Positions 23,425 through 30,977 of a DNA stretch of 32,243 nucleotides are shown in pieces. Where the stretch lies: contig CALVEO010000021.1 of NCBI GenBank assembly GCA_944326615.1, forward strand, positions 1 to 32,243, in the 5' to 3' direction. The position numbers were made by a program, and so were the translations under genes. The stretch comes from Candidatus Gastranaerophilales bacterium. GTDB taxonomy: Bacteria > Cyanobacteriota > Vampirovibrionia > Gastranaerophilales > Gastranaerophilaceae. Below the pieces are notes generated by a model. It made no database searches, was not told the DNA's origin, and worked only from the letters and a program-made list of their open reading frames with translations. How positions within the stretch are numbered: the first letter of the stretch is position 1; each line of letters starts with the position of its first letter.

Positions 23425-24918
23425 TTACAGAGCCTGTTTATCCTTTCTGTTTTTATCTTTTTTTACTTCATTTTCATCACATCCCAGAACTTTGTTTAAA
23501 TGTTCAATAAGTTCTGCAAAATGATATTGCATTGCATGCTCTGATTTGTGATGAATATCTACAATATGACAATGCATTGCCATCTCTACCTGAATTAGTG
23601 CCATATTATAATTGTATAAACTTTCAATGTATTCGCTTATTGCAGTAATGTAATCTCTTCTGGCATTTTGAAGCGCTACGTAATTTAATTCATCAGTTTT
23701 GTATTTTTCTTCTACAACTTTCAAATTTTCTAAAGCCTGCAAGGCTTCAGTTTTTGAGGCCGGAATTTGTTTTTCACATTTTTCGACATTGTTAAATGCG
23801 CGATTAACTTCAAAATACAAATCTTTTTTAAACAGCAAGATTTCATTATCTGCAAGATTTACCTGAGCATCTGCCCCTTTTATGCTATGCTTTAATTCCA
23901 TAATGTTTACTGTGGAATTCAAATTAACTCCGACCTGGAAACTGTTATTTGCAGTTTGTGTTGAATTGTTAAAACCATACCCCGCATTTGCTGTTAAATC
24001 AGGGAAATATGCACGTTTAATATAAAGAAGCGACTGCTCCATTGCATGTTTTGTCGCAGTTAAAACATTTAAATCAGGGCTGTTCTCGTATGCAAGCTGA
24101 ACAGCATCATCTTTCGAAAAAGGAAATTCCTGCGGCATAAATGTGTGCACGCTGCCTTTTGTACTGCCATAGGCAAAATCGTTGTCATAGGAAAATGTAT
24201 TCGTGCTTTTTATTGTAAAATCTGGCTGGCTTTCAAGATACATAGAGTTATTCAAATCAACTCTTGCATTGTTGTAATTATTTTGAGCCTCAATAAGTTT
24301 AACTTTAGATTCGCTCAAATTAACTTCGGCTGTAGTTAAATCAGGTTTTTTCTTGGCAAGTTTTACAAAATTTTCGTTGATTTTTACGTTATTCTCGGCA
24401 ATCTGCATAAATGCTTTTGCTCTTAAAAGATTATAATATTTTGCTTTTACATCAAATAAAGTAGCGCAAAGGCTGTCCATAAATTCATATTCTGCGCCTA
24501 TTTTGTAAAATTCTTCCATTTTTATGTAGGCAGTAGTTTTGCCAAAATTCCATATAAGTTTGTTAACTGTAACGCCTACAGTCGGTAGTTCTCTGTAATG
24601 AGAATTGTAGTAGATATTATCAGAATTGTTTTCGTTATAAAAACCTGCACCGGCGCTTATAACAGGAAAATACTGTGCTCTTGCAATTCCGAGATTACTT
24701 TTAGCTATATCAAGATTGTATTTCTGCCTTCTGATTTTCGGGCTGTTTTTAAAAGCAGTTGCAACGCAGTCCAAAACCGACAATGAACTTCCGTCTGTAA
24801 TTTCAACTGGTTTAAACAGTTCATCATCCTCATCTTCTATAGCTGATGTCTTAAGAGTTCCTGCCGATAAAAAAATAAAAATAAATAATATCAGGCAGAA
24901 TATTTTCCTTATACCCAT
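23425..24918 (-). CDS. TolC-family outer-membrane channel protein
   Basis: A 497-residue protein with a signal peptide (MGIRKIFCLILFIFIFLSAG, cleavage near Ala26). Two similar halves follow, each with coiled-coil helices and a strand-rich section: NLDIAKSNLGIARAQYFPVISAGAG in half one, AMEQSLLYIKRAYFPDLTANAGYG in half two. This is the TolC/OEP trimeric channel pattern. The last 60 residues are His-rich (HCHIVDIHHKSEHAMQYH) with a Cys, then basic, which is unusual and suits a metal-linked role beside the permease. No adaptor (HlyD-type) gene is in the window. No Shine-Dalgarno; a -10 box sits six bases from the ATG, so the mRNA is probably leaderless. Confidence 0.88.
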   Translation of the reverse strand: MGIRKIFCLILFIFIFLSAGTLKTSAIEDEDDELFKPVEITDGSSLSVLDCVATAFKNSPKIRRQKYNLDIAKSNLGIARAQYFPVISAGAGFYNENNSDNIYYNSHYRELPTVGVTVNKLIWNFGKTTAYIKMEEFYKIGAEYEFMDSLCATLFDVKAKYYNLLRAKAFMQIAENNVKINENFVKLAKKKPDLTTAEVNLSESKVKLIEAQNNYNNARVDLNNSMYLESQPDFTIKSTNTFSYDNDFAYGSTKGSVHTFMPQEFPFSKDDAVQLAYENSPDLNVLTATKHAMEQSLLYIKRAYFPDLTANAGYGFNNSTQTANNSFQVGVNLNSTVNIMELKHSIKGADAQVNLADNEILLFKKDLYFEVNRAFNNVEKCEKQIPASKTEALQALENLKVVEEKYKTDELNYVALQNARRDYITAISEYIESLYNYNMALIQVEMAMHCHIVDIHHKSEHAMQYHFAELIEHLNKVLGCDENEVKKDKNRKDKQAL

Positions 24919-24924
24919 ATTTTA

Positions 24925-24930
24925 ATTATA
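24925..24930 (-). promoter_or_regulatory. -10 box of the TolC-like gene, leaderless
   Basis: On the minus strand TATAAT is followed by six bases and then the ATG. A TTGACA lies upstream, but only 7 bases away, so the -35 is not at normal spacing. Confidence 0.4.
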
Positions 24931-25027
24931 CAACATGTGTCAATATTTATATGAAAAAAACAGTAAGTTTTATATGAAGGCTAATTATTTTTCAGCAAAA
25001 AATTCAAAGAGGTATGGCAAAAAAAAT

Positions 25028-25064
25028 TTTCTGTTTTTTTATACTGGTGTATTAAAAACAGAAA
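25028..25064 (+). promoter_or_regulatory. hairpin directly upstream of the radical SAM gene start
   Basis: Arms TTTCTGTTTTT and AAAAACAGAAA are exact complements, with inner ATAC/GTAT pairing. The hairpin ends at the AAGGAAG Shine-Dalgarno (25063-25069). It could be a leader structure or a weak terminator; the function is unclear. Confidence 0.35.
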
Positions 25065-25074
25065 GGAAGTATGT

Positions 25075-25185
25075 ATGTTACTAAAAATTTATGATTATTT
25101 GTCAAATCAAAACTATTCAGAAAAAAATGTGAAAAATGTAAAGAAATGTAAATCGGTTGGGGGGCTTTTCAAGCTAGAAACGTAA
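25075..25185 (+). pseudogene. out-of-frame 5' end of the radical SAM gene
   Basis: The ATG at 25075 has AAGGAAG five bases upstream and opens a 36-residue frame (MLLKIYDYLSNQNYSEKN...) that stops at 25183-25185. The radical SAM frame is open from 25152 onwards. The two meet at a run of six G (25159-25164): one extra G would fuse them without a stop, reading ...KSVGGAFQARNVNADLLEIF... The downstream frame has only a TTG without ribosome-binding site. The fragment is therefore probably the true N-terminus, separated by a homopolymer indel, a phase switch, or a -1 frameshift. Confidence 0.55.
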
Positions 25186-25193
25186 ATGCGGAT

Positions 25194-26054
25194 TTGCTTG
25201 AGATATTTGCAAAATCTGACAAAAATAGAAACAGGGAGCTGCCATCATTCGCAAATATAAATTTAATGGGTAAATGTAATTTAAAATGTTTTTTCTGTAT
25301 AGGGAATGAGCTAAAACAAATTTCAGAAAAGGTTGGTAAAAGTATAAGTGGTATCTCACAAATAGGAGAACATTTCAGTAAGTGGAAAAATTTTTTACCT
25401 TTTTTAAATCAAACTAAGGAAATGGGAATTAAAAAATTATATTTAACAGGCATGAATACAGATCCTGCTATTTATAAATTTCTACCTGAATTAATAGATT
25501 TTCTTAAAAATAAAGGATTTAAAGTCGGAATTAGAACAAATGGGTATTACCGTCCGGAAGGTATAGATAAAGTTTTGGCATCGTTAAATGGAGGTATTTC
25601 TTATTCTATTCATTCTTTTAATTCACAAATAAATAAAAAAATAATAGGAACTGAAAATATGCCTGATTGGACAAAGATAATTCCGGCAAGCGGTGAGCAC
25701 GTCCGAATTGCAACCAGGTATAACCGAGATGATGTTTTAAATACGATTAAAGAATTATCAAAGTATCCTAATGTAAACTATATTCAATTAAGAGCAATAT
25801 GTGCAGATACCAATAAAGAAATATACGCTCTTGACGCAAAAGCGTTTAATGATTTAAAAAAAGAAATTTCAAAAAAATTTTCTCAGGTAGAAACATTTAA
25901 AGGGTACCCTGTTTATAACATTTATGGCAAGAGGGTTAGTTTCTGGGATCCTTTGCAGGTGACAGTAAATTCACATAATTATTTTACTGATGGGACAGTT
26001 AGTAACAGCTATTTTGTAACGGAAGGTTACTCAAAAGAGAAGTTATTAAAATAA
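25194..26054 (+). CDS. radical SAM protein (5' end probably lies upstream in another frame)
   Basis: A 286-residue reading frame with the radical SAM cluster motif CNLKCFFC (Cys28, Cys32, Cys35) preceded by NINLMGK. The barrel follows: GIKKLYLTGMNTDPAIY in the place of the glycine-rich strand, KGFKVGIRTNG, and SIHSFNSQINKKIIG. Such enzymes use a [4Fe-4S] cluster and S-adenosylmethionine to make radicals. No second Cys cluster is seen at the C-terminus, so a SPASM maturase is unlikely. Substrate unknown. The TTG at 25194 is only a nominal start; see the fragment at 25075. It ends at the bidirectional terminator at 26104. Confidence 0.75.
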   Translation: MLEIFAKSDKNRNRELPSFANINLMGKCNLKCFFCIGNELKQISEKVGKSISGISQIGEHFSKWKNFLPFLNQTKEMGIKKLYLTGMNTDPAIYKFLPELIDFLKNKGFKVGIRTNGYYRPEGIDKVLASLNGGISYSIHSFNSQINKKIIGTENMPDWTKIIPASGEHVRIATRYNRDDVLNTIKELSKYPNVNYIQLRAICADTNKEIYALDAKAFNDLKKEISKKFSQVETFKGYPVYNIYGKRVSFWDPLQVTVNSHNYFTDGTVSNSYFVTEGYSKEKLLK

Positions 26055-26103
26055 AGAAAATTTATTATATACATTTGTGGATATATTGGACAATTCATTG
26101 ATA

Positions 26104-26141
26104 AAAAACAACGGATTAATATTAATTTAATCCGTTGTTTT

Positions 26142-26142
<1 letters not shown>
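26104..26142. terminator. bidirectional terminator between the radical SAM gene and tRNA-Lys
   Basis: 16-bp perfect arms at 26104-26119 and 26127-26142 (AAAAACAACGG... and its complement) with a 7-base loop. T-runs are present on both strands. It serves the tRNA on the minus strand and the radical SAM gene on the plus strand. Confidence 0.85.
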
Positions 26143-26214
<72 letters not shown>

Positions 26215-26263
26215 ATATATTTTTTCTTGATTTATCAATACTTTAAGTATTGATTGTAAACTG

Positions 26264-26292
26264 ATTGTAACAAAACAGGCAGTCATTGTCAA
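26264..26292 (-). promoter_or_regulatory. promoter of tRNA-Lys inside the autotransporter terminator
   Basis: On the minus strand a perfect TTGACA (plus 26287-26292), 17 bases, TACAAT (plus 26264-26269). The -35 lies in the loop of the hairpin at 26276-26312. A palindrome CAATACTT/AAGTATTG (26236-26252) falls in the tRNA precursor leader. Confidence 0.65.
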
Positions 26293-26312
26293 TATATGGT
26301 AACGACTGCCTG
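26276..26312 (-). terminator. terminator of the autotransporter gene
   Basis: 9-bp perfect arms CAGGCAGTC (26276-26284) and GACTGCCTG (26304-26312), followed on the minus strand by TTTTG. It is 43 bases past the autotransporter stop codon. Confidence 0.7.
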
Positions 26313-26354
26313 GTTTTAAAATTAAATCATGTTTATTTTTATTATTATATTCTT

Positions 26355-29300
26355 CTATTTCATACTCATACTTTTTAGTGTTACTTTTGCTTTTGGTAAT
26401 TCAGGGGTATGATTTTTTGCTTTTTGTTTTTTAGAATTAGATTTTCCGAGAGTCCATCTGAAACCTGCCTGCAAGCCAACACCGTTTCTGCCGCCGTTTG
26501 TAATATATGTTTGGAAAAATCCTGTAAATTTTTCACCCCAGGCTTTTCTGACACCCACACCGTATTTTACAAATGGATCAATTGAAAGGCTCGGAAGCGA
26601 AACATTGTTTGCCTGGAATTGTGTTCTATCCATAATATTCCATACAACGCTAACACCTAAATATGGCTGCCAGCCATTTTTGAGATTTCCGATGAATTTG
26701 ATACCGGGCTCTAACTGGATTGCGTGCAGCGGATCAGAGTTAATGCTTACTCCTGCAGCATTATGGTAATCAAATGTATTAATAAATGAATAAGACATTA
26801 ATAAGCTGGGCTGGATAATGAACTTACCTTTTGCAAGCTCCCAGTTGTATCCTGTTTTGGAAGCAATACCTGACATTAACATCGTAAAATCTTCACTTCC
26901 AAACATTGCACTTGCCTCACCGGCACTAGCACCAACGTTAGCAGTTAAGCCTGTAAAGAAATTACCTTTGTAAGCCATTCCGACTGCACCTAATGTACCG
27001 CCGTTCTGCCATATACTTACACCGTCATAAGCTTGATGAGAACCGTTATATCCGGCATAAATTCCCCACATACCGTCCCATCCATGCCCTAGATCATAGA
27101 GTTCTGATTCTCCTCCGAAGAATGAACCATAAGAAACATTTGATACATCAGGGCCATTATTTAATGGTACATTTTCAAATGTTGCATAAGGTCTGAACCA
27201 ACCGGCTTTATTTTCATATTGTGTAACAGTCGGGTCATATACTATGTCTGCATCGTTTCCGGCAGCGTATCTGTTGCGCATTTTCATGGCCTGACGCTGT
27301 TCTTTTGTCATTAACATATACATATCCATATTACGGAATGCGTTGTCATAAGAATTAAGTTGTACAAGATATCCGCCGAGCTGAGCTGCAACAGGAGATG
27401 CCATAACATCAGGAGTGAAGCTGTCATATCCTGGTTCTCCTCCTCTGCCGGCACCATATAGCCCGAAGTTCATCATAGCGCTTACAGGATCATAACTTGC
27501 AGAGTACTTGTATATTGGTGAATATGCGATATCTCCGCCCGTATATTGAATTGCTCCGGCAAGTGCTGTTTTTACAGCTTCATCCATACCTGTTCCAAGT
27601 GGTGAAATAGAAAATGTTTTTTCTGTTGTCGGTTGTGTTATCAATATATTAGAGATATTTATGTTATTTCCATTTGCATTGAAACTGCTTGCAGTGATTG
27701 TATCCATTGTTTGGTCTGCGAGGTTAGCATCGAGTCTCAAATCCATATCACTGTTAAGAGTTAAGTTCCCGAGGTTAGCGGAGTTAATAGCGGAGTTTTG
27801 AAGAGAAACAGTACCGCCGTTGTAGTTGAAGTTAACGCTGTCGGCAAAGTTTCCGGAATAAAGAGTTCCGTTCTGCGTATTAGTACCAAAGTTCAATGTA
27901 CCGTTGTACATATTAACTGTGTTATTCTTAACTTCGTTATTAATAGCGATAGTACCGGTTGTCGGGGCATTAATACCAGTAACATCAGAACCTGCGTTGA
28001 CGTTTATTGTACCATTTAAACCATCGATACTGTCGTCAAAGACAACTTTACCGCTACCTGCATTTATATTTACGGTACCTCCTTGATTGTTTAATGCATT
28101 AAATTCATTTTTTGCATTTTTATTGCCAGTGAAAGTTGTATTGGCATCGTTTGCAATAATATTTAATATAGACGTATTGCCTATTGCCCCAACTGACAAA
28201 GAAGCTGCACTCAGTGTTGCACTGTTATCCCTAAATTCAGAATCTATAATTGTCATAGTGCCGTAATTTCCCACTGCACCTACAGTAGGCGCTTTATTAC
28301 CTTCAATAAGTGTGTTGCTTATAACAGTTGTGCCATGGTTATTAATCGCTCCAGCAAAATCATCCTTTGCTGCAATATTATTTTTTAATACCGAATTATC
28401 TATATTCAATGAGCCGCCATTATCATTAATGATTGTCATATAACTAAAATTATTTATCCCTTGAGACTCTTCATCATTTTTATTTCCTACATTATTGATA
28501 TTCAAGGTTTGATTATTATTAATAATTATTCCGCTAATACCGTCACTGTTTGCAGTAATGTCATGCCCGTTGCCGTTAATTGTGAGGGTTGCACCTTCGC
28601 CTCCGCCCATTTCACCAAGGTTTGTTGTAACATTTTCATCCGCGCTCATAGAATAAATTCTTTCAGCCATTGTATCTTGCACTGCCTGCGCTAAAGTACT
28701 AGCACCTGCTGATAATAAAAGCTGTGTATTGTCCAGTGTATATCCTAAAAGTATATTTTTCCCTTCTAAGTTATCTCCTGATACTGTTACATTATCGCTT
28801 ACAGCAATATTGCCAAGAAGGTCTGTATCTGTAGTGATTACTTTATTGCTGACTAAACTGTCAGACGAACCGACATTAATATCAGAAATAATTATCTTGT
28901 GATTATTAGCATTTACACTGTCAGCAGAAAGAAGGCTGTTTGAACCGATTGTATCAAGTGCAATTTCCGTTGATAAATCTGAATTCAATGTGACATTCCC
29001 GAGATTTTGCGTTGTCACTCCATCATTTTCAACACTCAGCTTTCCACCGTTAGCATTGAAATTAATTGAACTGTCTAGATTCCCGACAGAAGCTGCAACC
29101 TGTGTTTGTGTACCGTCAGATTTTGTAATAGTTCCACCCTCATAATGCCCGAGCTTTAAAGTGCCATTATATAGGTTCACTTTACTATTTGTAGCAGTAT
29201 TATTGAGTTCAACAACACCGGTATTAGGAGCATTAGTCCCATCCGGCATTTTTATACCAGATGAATTAATGTTGTATGTACTACTTGCTGCATCACTCCC

Positions 29301-30104
29301 TGTTATCCCGTCATTGATAATAACACTATGTTCTCCGGCATTAAGATTCATCGTGCTGCGTCCTATATTTGAGTTCAGCCTGAAATTTTCAAGTGCATTA
29401 GAAATACTACCGCGTTGGGTGTTTCCTGTAAAAACAGTATCTGCTTTATCTGCAATAATATTAACTGTACTGCCTACGTTACATATTGCACCACCCTCAT
29501 TACTACTACCGTTGCCTAAAAATTCAGAATCAACTATGGTTACACTACTTTTTCCATTGTGGGCTGAAATTACCCCGCCGAATCCTGCCGAATTATTAAT
29601 AAATTTAGACCCGACTATGGATACAATATTATTTTCACCATTACTTTGAATTACACCGCCCCAGTCTGTTCCGATATTATCTGAAAAGACCGAATTGTTA
29701 ATCGTCAGGTTACTATTACTTGTCATCTGTAACTCAATTACACCACCGTATATTGCGCGGAAATTGCTGAATCCGGTTGTGTTGTCAGAACCTACATTAT
29801 TAATTGTAAGAGTTTGACCATTGTTAACGGAAATAGGACCGTAAATTGCGTCACTGCCGGGCTTATCTGCACCATCTATATCGTACCCGTTGCCATTTAT
29901 GGTGACATTGCTGCCGCCTAAGTTGCCTAAACTCATATCGGTGTTTCTTGTTATATTCCCTGTTATATCTATCGGGGATGTACCGTTTTGGATTGCCTGC
30001 TGCAGTTCTGTCCAATTAGACACTTCTGCCGCTTTTACACTATGAGTGCATATAAAAAGCGATACTGATATAGCTGCAAGTAAAATGTTTTTTCTCTTTT
30101 CCAC
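26355..30104 (-). CDS. autotransporter adhesin with duplicated beta-helix passenger
   Basis: A 1249-residue protein. A signal peptide (MEKRKNILLAAISVSLFICT, cleavage near Ala25) is followed by a Asn/Gly/Ser/Thr-rich passenger typical of a right-handed beta-helix. The passenger is an internal duplication: residues about 28-465 align with about 470-880 (NVTINGNGYDI at 67 with TLTINGNGHDI at 507; LYNGTLKLG with MYNGTLNFG; NLGNVTLNSD with NLGNLTLNSD). A linker follows, then a C-terminal beta-barrel from about 966 (AGWFRPYATFENV) to GVGLQAGFRWTLG. Unlike classical autotransporters, about 30 residues of basic sequence follow the last strand. Start codon is GTG with GAGG eight bases upstream. Cell-surface display or release is expected; ligand unknown. 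Confidence 0.88.
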   Translation of the reverse strand: MEKRKNILLAAISVSLFICTHSVKAAEVSNWTELQQAIQNGTSPIDITGNITRNTDMSLGNLGGSNVTINGNGYDIDGADKPGSDAIYGPISVNNGQTLTINNVGSDNTTGFSNFRAIYGGVIELQMTSNSNLTINNSVFSDNIGTDWGGVIQSNGENNIVSIVGSKFINNSAGFGGVISAHNGKSSVTIVDSEFLGNGSSNEGGAICNVGSTVNIIADKADTVFTGNTQRGSISNALENFRLNSNIGRSTMNLNAGEHSVIINDGITGSDAASSTYNINSSGIKMPDGTNAPNTGVVELNNTATNSKVNLYNGTLKLGHYEGGTITKSDGTQTQVAASVGNLDSSINFNANGGKLSVENDGVTTQNLGNVTLNSDLSTEIALDTIGSNSLLSADSVNANNHKIIISDINVGSSDSLVSNKVITTDTDLLGNIAVSDNVTVSGDNLEGKNILLGYTLDNTQLLLSAGASTLAQAVQDTMAERIYSMSADENVTTNLGEMGGGEGATLTINGNGHDITANSDGISGIIINNNQTLNINNVGNKNDEESQGINNFSYMTIINDNGGSLNIDNSVLKNNIAAKDDFAGAINNHGTTVISNTLIEGNKAPTVGAVGNYGTMTIIDSEFRDNSATLSAASLSVGAIGNTSILNIIANDANTTFTGNKNAKNEFNALNNQGGTVNINAGSGKVVFDDSIDGLNGTINVNAGSDVTGINAPTTGTIAINNEVKNNTVNMYNGTLNFGTNTQNGTLYSGNFADSVNFNYNGGTVSLQNSAINSANLGNLTLNSDMDLRLDANLADQTMDTITASSFNANGNNINISNILITQPTTEKTFSISPLGTGMDEAVKTALAGAIQYTGGDIAYSPIYKYSASYDPVSAMMNFGLYGAGRGGEPGYDSFTPDVMASPVAAQLGGYLVQLNSYDNAFRNMDMYMLMTKEQRQAMKMRNRYAAGNDADIVYDPTVTQYENKAGWFRPYATFENVPLNNGPDVSNVSYGSFFGGESELYDLGHGWDGMWGIYAGYNGSHQAYDGVSIWQNGGTLGAVGMAYKGNFFTGLTANVGASAGEASAMFGSEDFTMLMSGIASKTGYNWELAKGKFIIQPSLLMSYSFINTFDYHNAAGVSINSDPLHAIQLEPGIKFIGNLKNGWQPYLGVSVVWNIMDRTQFQANNVSLPSLSIDPFVKYGVGVRKAWGEKFTGFFQTYITNGGRNGVGLQAGFRWTLGKSNSKKQKAKNHTPELPKAKVTLKSMSMK

Positions 30105-30137
30105 TTATTTATCCTCTTAATTTTTACTGTTTTTAGC

Positions 30138-30175
30138 AAAAAAGCACCCCTGACAATAAAAATTGCCTGAAATGC
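30138..30175 (-). terminator. terminator or attenuator in front of the autotransporter gene
   Basis: On the minus strand a 14-bp stem (13 pairs, some G-T, one mismatch) with loop TTTT is followed by six T. It ends 33 bases before the GTG start of the autotransporter. It would end integrase transcripts, but there is hardly room for a full promoter between it and the autotransporter start, so read-through may control that gene. Confidence 0.7.
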
Positions 30176-30177
30176 CA

Positions 30178-30219
30178 TTAATTTTCTTCTTGACTTATTT
30201 TGGAATTACTCTTTTTCAT
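30178..30219 (-). CDS. possible 13-residue leader peptide
   Basis: AAGGAAA followed by ATG and 13 codons (MKKSNSKISQEEN) with a TAA two bases before the hairpin at 30144-30175. Position between a possible promoter and an intrinsic terminator resembles a leader peptide of an attenuated gene. The peptide is Ser/Lys/Glu-rich and shows no obvious amino-acid run. It may be chance. Confidence 0.25.
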   Translation of the reverse strand: MKKSNSKISQEEN

Positions 30220-30238
30220 TTTCCTTATGTAATTTAAG

Positions 30239-30264
30239 TACAACAAACTGACAAGTTTGTTGTA
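30239..30264. other. perfect palindrome beside the recombinase gene, possible recombination or binding site
   Basis: Arms TACAACAAACT (30239-30249) and AGTTTGTTGTA (30254-30264) are exact complements around GACA. There is no T-run on either side, so it is not a typical terminator. Size and layout resemble the paired core sites bound by tyrosine recombinases, and it lies 27 bases beyond the recombinase stop. No second copy was found in the window. Confidence 0.4.
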
Positions 30265-30290
30265 AAAAGACCGATGTATTTTATAAGTTT

Positions 30291-30833
30291 TTACAATATA
30301 AAATTCTTATAGCTTTCATCAATTTTGTCCTGCTCGATTCCTATATATCGTAAAGTAACCTGCGGATTTGTATGGTTAAAAATTTTTTGAAGCATTACTA
30401 CATCCTTAAATTTTTTGTAATAATGATATCCAAAAGTTTTTCGCAAAGTATGTGTGCCGGTTCTATCTTCCAATCCAGCCTGTTTACATGCCGAGTGAAT
30501 TATTCTGTATGCCTGAACCCTGTCCAGCCTGTTTCCGAATACTGTCAAAAATAGCGGTGAATCTGCTTTCATATCTTTTGTGTACATCTGAAACATCGGT
30601 TTGAGCTTTGCATTTATCGGAAATTTTTTAAACTTTCCTGTCTTTTTTTCAATTATCTGGATATAAGATTTATCCCGTACATCTCTGACGTTCAATGCAA
30701 GAATGTCTGAAATTCTCAGTCCGCAATTTGTTCCTGTAACAAATAGTAATAAATTTCTCTGGCTTTGTTTTGCAAGTATTCTTTCAATTTTTTGTATATC
30801 GGTTTTTTTTCTAATGGGTTCAACAGTTGACAT
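30291..30833 (-). CDS. tyrosine recombinase, catalytic domain only
   Basis: A 180-residue site-specific recombinase. All catalytic residues are visible: Arg40 (GLRISDILAL), the beta-hairpin Lys in IEKKTGKFKKFP, His128 and Arg131 (THTLRKTFG), His154 (FNHTNPQVTLRYIG) and Tyr163. The N-terminal core-binding domain of phage integrases (about 100 residues) is missing, as in FimB/FimE-type switches that invert promoters of surface genes. AAAGGAAAG lies before the ATG. It is followed on the same strand by the autotransporter, with a palindrome and a terminator between. A role in switching the autotransporter is inference; a remnant of a mobile element is the alternative. Confidence 0.85.
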   Translation of the reverse strand: MSTVEPIRKKTDIQKIERILAKQSQRNLLLFVTGTNCGLRISDILALNVRDVRDKSYIQIIEKKTGKFKKFPINAKLKPMFQMYTKDMKADSPLFLTVFGNRLDRVQAYRIIHSACKQAGLEDRTGTHTLRKTFGYHYYKKFKDVVMLQKIFNHTNPQVTLRYIGIEQDKIDESYKNFIL

Positions 30834-30940
30834 TTTTCTTTCCTTTCTTTTGTAAAAACTAACTTCACATATAAAATACTCACAAATATAATAATCCGAT
30901 ACCTGAAAAAATTTTTATATGTAAGTTATAAGCTTAAAAT

Positions 30941-30969
30941 TTGCAATAAATTATTTTTTGTAGTAAAAT
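30941..30969 (+). promoter_or_regulatory. predicted promoter of the sugar-nucleotidyltransferase gene
   Basis: TTGCAA at 30941-30946, 17 bases, TAAAAT at 30964-30969. The ATG at 30978 is eight bases past the -10, so the mRNA would be leaderless or nearly so. Confidence 0.5.
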
Positions 30970-30977
30970 CAGGTATT

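Noticed and set aside
24974..25082. A 36-codon plus-strand frame before the radical SAM gene
   Set aside because: Low-complexity Lys/Phe/Tyr composition, no good ribosome-binding site, and it overlaps the start of the better-supported frame at 25075.
29161..29649. A 162-codon plus-strand frame inside the autotransporter
   Set aside because: Antisense shadow of a low-complexity passenger domain; no start signals.
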